Part shown: in pieces, positions 57,615 through 64,000 of the stretch
Layout: each line of letters starts with the position of its first letter
Position numbering within the stretch: the first letter of the stretch is position 1
Assembly (NCBI RefSeq): GCF_020283565.1
Contig: NC_060059.1
Location: 11,415,501 to 11,479,500, forward strand
Source of the DNA: Trifolium pratense
Taxonomy: Eukaryota > Streptophyta > Magnoliopsida > Fabales > Fabaceae
DNA: 64,000 nucleotides
Direction of reading: 5' to 3'
Position numbers and translations under genes: made by a program
Notes under the pieces: model-generated
Seen by the model: the letters and a program-made list of their open reading frames with translations, nothing else
Databases searched by the model: none
Told to the model about the DNA's origin: nothing

Positions 57615-60011
57615 TTTTACATTTGTGGTCGGAGGCTCCACATCGGTGGTTGTAGGATACGCAATCTTGCGGAGTTGATCTCGGATCTCATTTTTCATGC
57701 TTACATCAGCTGTCCTCAATCGTTCCTAAAACAAACAAAAAAAAAAATATGCCATTAAAAATTAAAAACCAACGCATAATGATCGTAAAATCGTAAAATA
57801 AGTGTATTATGCCTTTAATAAACACGCACCTGAATTGCTTGCCACTCTGCCGTGCACGCATAATCGTCCTCGACGTCGCCACCAACTTCTTCATCTTGGA
57901 AACAAATTATCTTCCAATGTTTGTAAACCTCATCGAGTCTAATAGGCCTATTGTGGTGCAGTTTCTTGGCAATCAAACACGCACATGGCAGCCCGTAGTT
58001 AGTCCTCATCAGACAACCACACTTCATGCTATCCATACCAGTAAACTCGACTCTTTTTGATTCAGTGTGGATGTATCTCATTGCACGTCTAGAGACTTTA
58101 AACATCAAAGTCGAGTAAAGTGTTTTCTTCCGGTATGTGTGTCCATACACAGACATGTTCTGGCCAAATTCAGTTTGCACTTGGGTGAATTGATTGCCTA
58201 ACATTCTGTGAATCGATTCCCAACCCTTCACCAAATCACCGAGACCGTCGGTCAAGTAACTTTTCAAAACACCGTGTGCGCTTTCAGCTCTATTTGTCGT
58301 ATTGTTGCCCATGTGCATATACTTGTCCACCCATGCACTCACGAGCTTCTCTTTGTCGGTGTCCAAAATTGTCTCTTCAACGTACCGAACAAATTTTGGC
58401 CACCTCTCACATAACTTCCTAAAAGCCATAACATTTTCAGTATACTCAGCCTCAGTAGACGAATCTAACACATCCTCGAACGCCAAACAGACTCTTTCCC
58501 TCATGTCCGCCGCCTTGACCTTTTCCCCATCCCTCACCTTGACCAGCTCGGCTGCCTTGGTCCTCACATTCTTCTTAACATGGAACCGACAAACCAACGC
58601 CGCCGCTTCTGGAAACACAGCCGGAATAGCATTCATCAAAGCTAAATCTCGATCCGTCAAGATAACCTTCGGCAAATTTGTCTCACGCCTTAACAAACAA
58701 CGTAGTTGTTGCAGAGCCCATATAAAGTTGTCTTCCTTTTCGTTACTGAGCCAGGCAAAAGCAACGTTGAATGTCTTCTCGGTCGAAGTGTATCCGACTA
58801 TTTCAAACAGCGGCATTTTGTACTTGCTGGTTTTGTATGTGGAGTCCATCATCAGCACAGTATGAAAAGAGTTCAATAAAGTTATGGACCTCGGATGTGC
58901 AAAGAATATATCTTGAAGATGTTCTACTCCATTTTCAACAACCGTCCGATACTTGTAGTAGTACTTGTTATCATCAAGCTTCTTGCATAAGTGTTGCATC
59001 TCAGTCATGGACGCCCTCATTTTAACTCTGTACCTATGACGAGCGTTGTACACTTGCTTTGCAGAGGTCTTGTTTTCCGGATCTCTCTCCTTTAATGTGG
59101 ACAATATGTTTTTTGGAGCCACCGCATTCCTTGTCATCTCGTCCATAAAATCCTTCTCTTGTGGTTTCAAACGCCCCGCCACGAGATGCCCTTCAAGCCC
59201 TTTGTCCAACTCGTGGTTATGCATACCGTTGACAACAGTCAAACGCCATAGTTTTGTTGCCTTGTTGTAATACCCACGGAGTCGGAAAGGACATTCGCAT
59301 TTTCTTGTTCCGGAGGTATCGGATTTCAACTTCTTCTTGGCTGGAACATACTTCCCACTACGTTCACACTCTAACACCAATTGAGCCTTTCTCTTCTCGC
59401 CCGAATCGGATCGCCTAACTATAATTGCGAACCTTAAACTTTGCGACACGCTTCGAGCCCATTTGATCAACTCATCTCTGTCGTTCTCTTCCCTGTCAGT
59501 CGCAAAATGAGACGATGTGTCAATTTCTATCGGCTGCGGCACATTAGGAGGACTTCTTGGTTGACCAGCTGGAACAATGCCCGTTGCAAAAAGGCCAAGC
59601 ACAACAGGTCGCCTAACTTCGACAACTTCGTTAATTTCGCCTTCCGTAACTACAGCATACGCAAATGAAAAAACAATCAATCAACCACACATAATATTTA
59701 CAATCCTATTACAACACTAATTAAACACATAGGACACTATGAAGTCAATATGAAGCCAAAATAAAGCCAAGTCAATATGAAGTACAGTTTATAAGTCAAT
59801 ATAAAGTCAAGTCAAGCCAAGCCTAAGCCTAACGCAGAGGATCAACATTTCGGTTCGTATAAACCGAAGGTCACATAACCTGACTTCGGTTTATATTCCC
59901 CGAAGGAATACTGTCAGAAACCTTGCGAGAACAGAGTCTATGATAGCAAGAAAAAACGAATTTAAATCGGTGGTTACCTGAGTTTTGTGCTTTGGTGCGT
60001 GTTGAATCCAT
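57465..60011 (-). CDS. MULE transposase (MuDR/FAR1-related)
   Basis: Three exons (59978-60011, 57830-59649, 57465-57725), GT-AG and in phase, encode about 704 aa. A FAR1-type/WRKY-GCM1-like DNA-binding domain (about 75-160) has C-x-C...H-x-H (CECPFRL...NGMHNH). The MULE catalytic domain has D280 (LMMDSTYK), D344 (ILTDRD) and E467 (NRAES), with the C-x-x-H of VCRFHVKK between the last two. The SWIM-like finger (about 555-570) reads C-x-C...C-x-C instead of C-x-C...C-x-H, so one ligand differs. The last exon starts with the family-like ERLRTADVSMKNEIRDQLRKIAYP, but its final ~30 residues (RCFNHIPKPSVRAARRF) are antisense PMD sequence. That points to a deletion joining the two 3' ends. Confidence 0.9.
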
Positions 60012-60138
60012 TAGATGATGCTTCAATCTCGATTTCAAGCCTCAAATGCGTCAAAAGTTGATCTTCTTTCCGTAAGATTTTCAAATTCTCGTTTTGTGAA
60101 TAATAAGAACTGACAGCAGAGTATTTATATATAGAAAC

Positions 60139-60250
60139 ACTTCGGTTAACATTAACCGAAGTAATTCAGCGAGTGGTTTATATAAACCGAAGTCCATGGC
60201 CTGCGGTTCGTAAAAACCGAAGTCCATGGCCTGCGGTTCGTAAAAACCGA
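60139..60250. repeat. Palindromic subterminal repeat array, right end of MULE
   Basis: ACTTCGGTTAACATTAACCGAAGT (60139-60162) is nearly palindromic. A 30-bp unit starting AGTCCATGGCCTGCGGTTCG is repeated at 60191-60220 and 60221-60250. Confidence 0.8.
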
Positions 60251-60354
60251 AGTCTCTTGACAAAATTTTTTTATACCGCAAAGGGCAAAATGGGATTTTC
60301 GGGGGGTATAAAAGAAATGGGGGGGGGGTCGGGAGAGAAAACTTCGTTTTGCAT

Positions 60355-60870
60355 AAGCTTAAAAATAAGTCAATACAAATCTACCTTAATTATATAGAAC
60401 TCAATCAGTTAATTGATAGGTGACGCTGTGTTGTATTGTAAGTGGTGTGTTGTATTATATGTGAAGAGTTAAATTGAACTTACTTTAAATTGGTAATTGG
60501 TAATAAGGGAATGTAAACGTCTAGTTAAAATATTAACACCTCATAATACTAGAACTAGTACTAGTATATAGTAGTATATAAACAAAATTCTCAAAATATT
60601 TGTGTAGGCAGGTGCCCATACAACGCCCAACCTGCCTCCGTCCCTGCTAGGTTATATCATTCTCTGATACGTTACTTTAAATAATGTTTGAGTTTATAGC
60701 TATAGCTGTCACTCTGTCAGATGGATATAGTCCAGTGAAATTACCTATTAGCCCATATTTTTGCATGGTCTAGAAGACGTAGTCAAGCTAGTTAATGACG
60801 TGCATATTATTGGTTATTGATGTAGTCATGTTGATTAATAAGATGTAAATTAAAAAAAGTGATTAACAAC
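60355..60870. other. Spacer right of the MULE
   Basis: AT-rich, no gene seen. Confidence 0.3.
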
Positions 60871-60884
60871 ATACATTTTTGTGG

Positions 60885-61450
60885 GTAAATGTAGTTGGCT
60901 CTCTTTTTCTCTCATCTCCTAAGTTCTAACCCTAGCCGTCACCTTTTTTTTTCTTCTTAGTTTATCAAAGAGGGGTGATTTCAGGTCAAATCTTGACCTA
61001 AAATCACCCCTCCAAATTGTTTTTTCTTTCTCGTTTTTAAATAAGTGTGATTTTTCACATATTTGTTTGGTTTTGTGTTATTTGTTATCCCGTCCTTGTG
61101 CGGTGTATTCTGTTGTGCCGTCTCTGTGCGGTGTATTTTGTTTTCCTGTCTTTGTGCGGTGTTCATTTGTTTCAGGTTGAAGGATTAGATCCGATCAAGT
61201 ACACATCTATCCAATGTCGACTTTTGTGTTATCAACGCTGCAGATCTGGGGGCATGGACATTCCAGACACTTCAATATAGTCATATATGTAGGCTTATGT
61301 AATTTGCCGTTTTATGCTATTAACATGGATGCTGTGAGTTTGTTTGCAGATTCATCCTTTTTGTTTTTAGCAAATTTGAATTTGTATTACATCGATGTAC
61401 TCTATCAGTTTGAATGAATGAATATCCTTTATTTTTAGTCAAAAAAAAAA
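60885..61450 (+). mobile_element. Short non-LTR retroelement with perfect target duplication
   Basis: 566 bp flanked by the 14-bp repeat ATACATTTTTGTGG (60871-60884 and 61451-61464). The 5' part contains CTAACCCTAGCCGTCACC, typical of plant L1 leaders. The middle has three copies of a GTGCGGTGT(A/T)-centred ~35-bp repeat (61096-61170). The 3' end TTTATTTTTAGTC runs into an A tail. No coding domain. It may be an internally deleted LINE or a LINE-derived SINE. Confidence 0.8.
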
Positions 61451-61464
61451 ATACATTTTTGTGG

Positions 61465-61820
61465 TTAATCAAGTAGTGAAATTGATTAATATTATCCACT
61501 TTATAAATACGATGAACAGTACAAGGTGAACATTTGATGTCAAATAACATTGCTCTATTTTAAAATTTGTTTTCTTTAACCAAATAAATTTGTTGGTTTA
61601 TGCAGATCCAATTTAGAAGAAAAGGTTTGGAGGTTTTGAATTTGAATTTCGTTAGTGTTTTTAGAAAGAAAAAAAAAATTAATCCATTTTAAATGTTTAC
61701 CAGCTTTAAGATCTTCTCGATCTTCAACTAAATAACGGTAACACAATAAATTATAATGTTTTTCACATCTATTCATTTCCCAATCTCATTTCTTATTTAT
61801 TTCTCTCTTCCAAACTATTG
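61465..61820. other. AT-rich spacer
   Basis: No gene seen. Confidence 0.3.
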
Positions 61821-61824
61821 TGGA

Positions 61825-62530
61825 CTTGGCCTAAGACCATATACAATGGTCTCAACACCAAAATACATTTAACACCCACTTTTTCACTCCACATCATTTT
61901 CTCTTTCTTCCACATAATCATTCAACACACATTCAACTTTTACCCTCTCCAATGGTTTTTCTATTCAACACCCTACCCCACCACTTTCTCTACCCCACCA
62001 CTTTCTATTTCATATTCTTATTTAAATTTAATTTTTTTTATGATTAATTAAAATTATAATTATCGATTAAAATTAAATTAAAATAATTAATACTTAACGA
62101 AAAAAGAATTGTTGGGATAATTAGAAGAATTATTGGGATCTATTTCACTAAAAAAAGATTAAAACTTCAAAAGAAAGACTAATTAGAAAGATAATAATAG
62201 ATTAAGATAGTGAAAAACTTGTTTTTTTTTTCTGTGTCCAAATGAAATGAACCAAGTCTCTATTTGTAGAGAAAAAAAATCACGAATTTTGGTAAAAAAC
62301 TAAAAAAAATAAAAAATTAATTTGCAATGAAATAATTGAGTTCAAAGGATAAAAATCATAAAAATCCAGCGAACCAATCAGCAGCTGACAAGTGGCAGAT
62401 TCAACATGTTGAATTCTTTCATCATCTCCCTCCTCCACATCACATTAAACACCCCCACTCCAATAGTTTCAACATATTGACCTTCATTCAACACCCCATA
62501 TTCAACACCACTACACATGGTCTAAGTCCA
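61825..62530. mobile_element. Probable TIR element, borders approximate
   Basis: TGGACTTGGCCTAAGACCAT near 61821 and, read inward from the right, TGGACTTAGACCAT near 62530 form inverted ends. Both sides continue with AACACCCC/CAACACC words. Interior AT-rich, non-coding. Superfamily unclear. Confidence 0.5.
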
Positions 62531-63417
62531 TGCTCAATGTCATGTCAAGCCAATACTTAAGAACTGACAAAAATATATCCATTTATAACATATGTTCATT
62601 TAATACAAACCTCAACGACCTTAATTCTCTTCTACCATACCATCGATGAGGCTCCCCATTGAACATATATATTATATATACTCTTTTTCTTCAAAGGATT
62701 CAAGTTGGTTGACTGTCTTGGAGTGTGTTTGTTAAAGAGTGTGTTGCTAGCATTATTCCCTCCTACAATCTTTACTTCTCACTTCACGTATTGACATGAC
62801 ATGCTCAACATCGGCCACCTCTTTCTGATTATGTAAAATCACAAATCAAATCACAAACATAATGTTTCTTAATCTATTCAAGTAGCATATTTTAAAATGC
62901 AAAAATTTGCACGTGTAAGGTGTTTATTTGTTCACAAAAGGCGCACATAAGGTATTCTTTATTGAGAAAAAGTAATATGTATTGACAATGTAAAATAATT
63001 TTACTTTGACAATCAATATCAATTATCTTTTCGGCCATGTCACCCCACTTTATTAATATAACATGACAAATTAATAGTTTTAGGTGAATTCTTTGATACA
63101 AATATTATGTGGACATGTACCAGTACATTTGTCGAGATAGATGATTCTGATTGATTTACGAATAATATTTATTGTTTTTTTCTATATTAATACTATTATG
63201 GACCAATCCCAAACCATATAATATATGTGTCCGAGTGTTAATCCTTTTTTTTAGTATTAGATGATTGTGTAAAACCATTTTACACATGAATTTCAGACAA
63301 ACTCTTCTTTATTTATTCTGCAAAGGCGTGACACATGTCGTGCTCCACACACCATTGCCTTTCCACTAACATGGAGAACACAGAGCTCAGGTAGTAGCAA
63401 CCAATCGAATCTGATAC
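62531..63417. other. Spacer and promoter region of the metal-transporter gene
   Basis: AT-rich with no other gene. The last few hundred bases should hold the promoter and 5' UTR of the gene at 63498; no TATA box stands out. Confidence 0.35.
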
Positions 63418-63497
63418 GATACGATTCAGCGTAGTTTTTATCAGAAAACAGAATCAAAAATCAACAAATCCTAGATAACAACTCGAAGAACACAACA

Positions 63498-64000
63498 ATG
63501 GGATTTAGATTCAACAATCTGAATCCCATTTACAGAACATGCATTTCACGACTTTCCTCTTCAAAATTCCTCCCTCCGCCAACGGAACCACTGAAATTCC
63601 ATCAATCAGAGAATCCCTTCATTTCCCCCCAAAATCCAGCTTTCAAAATCCCTAGAAGATGGCATTTTGGTCATTCTCATGATCATGATCACCAAACCTC
63701 TAAACATCTCAACGAAGGAGAGAACATTTTCCGTCTTGGTCTCGCCGCCGATATTGCTTTAGCCACCGGAAAAGCATTTACCGGTTATGTGACTGGAAGT
63801 ACCGCAATTATTGCCGATGCTGCTCATTCGATATCCGATGTGGTATGTTGTGGTAGAACAAAACTCACTGACTTTTATCTAGGTTTTAGTGGCAGCAATT
63901 TTGATCATTGTTGTGGTTTGTGTTTTTTGTGTTGCAGGTTCTCAGTGGCATTGCTTTGGTGTCTTTTAAACTTGCTAAGGCTCCAAGAGATAAAGAACAC
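63498..64000 (+). CDS. Cation diffusion facilitator (metal tolerance protein), 5' part
   Basis: The gene runs off the right edge. Exon 1 is 63498-63842 (115 codons). A 95-bp GT-AG intron follows, then exon 2 from 63938. The N-terminus is rich in Arg, Ser and Lys with no acidic residues (MGFRFNNLNPIYRTCISRLS), which suggests an organellar targeting peptide. A His/Asp stretch (HFGHSHDHDHQ, about 58-68) may bind metal. ENIFRLGLAADIALATGKAFTGY starts TM1. GSTAIIADAAHSISDVVLSG in TM2 carries the H-x-x-x-D metal-site motif of the CDF family, and the visible end is APRDKEH. It most resembles the plant MTP6/MTPC1 group from memory. Substrate (Fe, Mn or Zn) cannot be told from this part. Confidence 0.88.
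   Translation, partial: MGFRFNNLNPIYRTCISRLSSSKFLPPPTEPLKFHQSENPFISPQNPAFKIPRRWHFGHSHDHDHQTSKHLNEGENIFRLGLAADIALATGKAFTGYVTGSTAIIADAAHSISDVVCCGRTKLTDFYLGFSGSNFDHCCGLCFLCCRFSVALLWCLLNLLRLQEIKN

Larger units (their letters stand above)
56119..60345. mobile_element. MULE with transposase and a captured plant-mobile-domain gene
   Basis: 4,227 bp. The ends GAAGTTTTCTCTCCCGACCC are inverted copies of each other, extending with ATTTCTTTTATACCCCC. A perfect 9-bp duplication GTTTTGCAT lies at 56110-56118 and 60346-60354. A transposase gene (minus strand) and a truncated PMD gene (plus strand) converge inside. Both subterminal zones carry palindromic ACCGAAG/CTTCGGT arrays. Perfect duplication and open reading frames suggest recent movement. 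Confidence 0.93.

Noticed and set aside
58302..58865. 187-codon plus-strand frame
   Set aside because: Antisense to the MULE transposase exon, which has clear catalytic motifs.

Overview
The window is plant nuclear DNA. It shows spliced genes with GT-AG introns, a nuclear tRNA with internal A and B boxes, CC-type (plant-only) glutaredoxins, NPH3 and ZFN-type CCCH proteins, and a dense layer of plant transposons. The AT-rich background, the Sirevirus with an envelope-like ORF and several of the SINE and MITE families resemble what I know from legumes (Fabaceae, perhaps the Medicago/Trifolium clade). That placement is inference and was not searched.

Host genes from left to right: a CC-type glutaredoxin with a CCLC active site (398-697, +); a second with CYMC (24386-24694, -); a third with CCLS (36134-36421, +); a tRNA-Arg(ACG) (37027-37099, +); a four-exon BTB-NPH3 gene (37522-41955, -); a seven-exon gene for a five-finger CCCH protein (48724-52743, -); and the first two exons of a cation-diffusion-facilitator metal transporter that runs off the right edge (63498-64000, +). 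The three glutaredoxins look like a dispersed tandem cluster later pushed apart by transposons. The other genes are unrelated neighbours.

Most of the rest is mobile DNA. The largest element is a complete 9.3-kb Ty1-copia Sirevirus (11502-20836, -). Its two LTRs have equal length and look identical, its target duplication is perfect, its Gag-Pol frame is open, and a decayed envelope-like reading frame follows. Its 3' non-coding region holds multiple polypurine-tract copies and an array of four hairpins that share one loop. A 4.2-kb MULE (56119-60345) with a perfect 9-bp target duplication carries a spliced transposase gene and, converging on it, a truncated plant-mobile-domain gene; the 3' ends of the two overlap antisense. 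Other elements are a non-autonomous MULE (32937-34234), a CACTA element (2280-5896), a PIF/Harbinger-like element (45253-46128), several MITEs, SINEs, LINE remnants and a short non-LTR insertion (60885-61450).

The items most worth a second look are the Sirevirus hairpin array, the MULE with its PMD cargo and antisense 3' junction, a set of 11-20-bp A-tail insertions that each have long target duplications, a SINE placed about 30 bp upstream of a glutaredoxin TATA box, and a segmental duplication inside the NPH3 gene that copied a 5' splice site.
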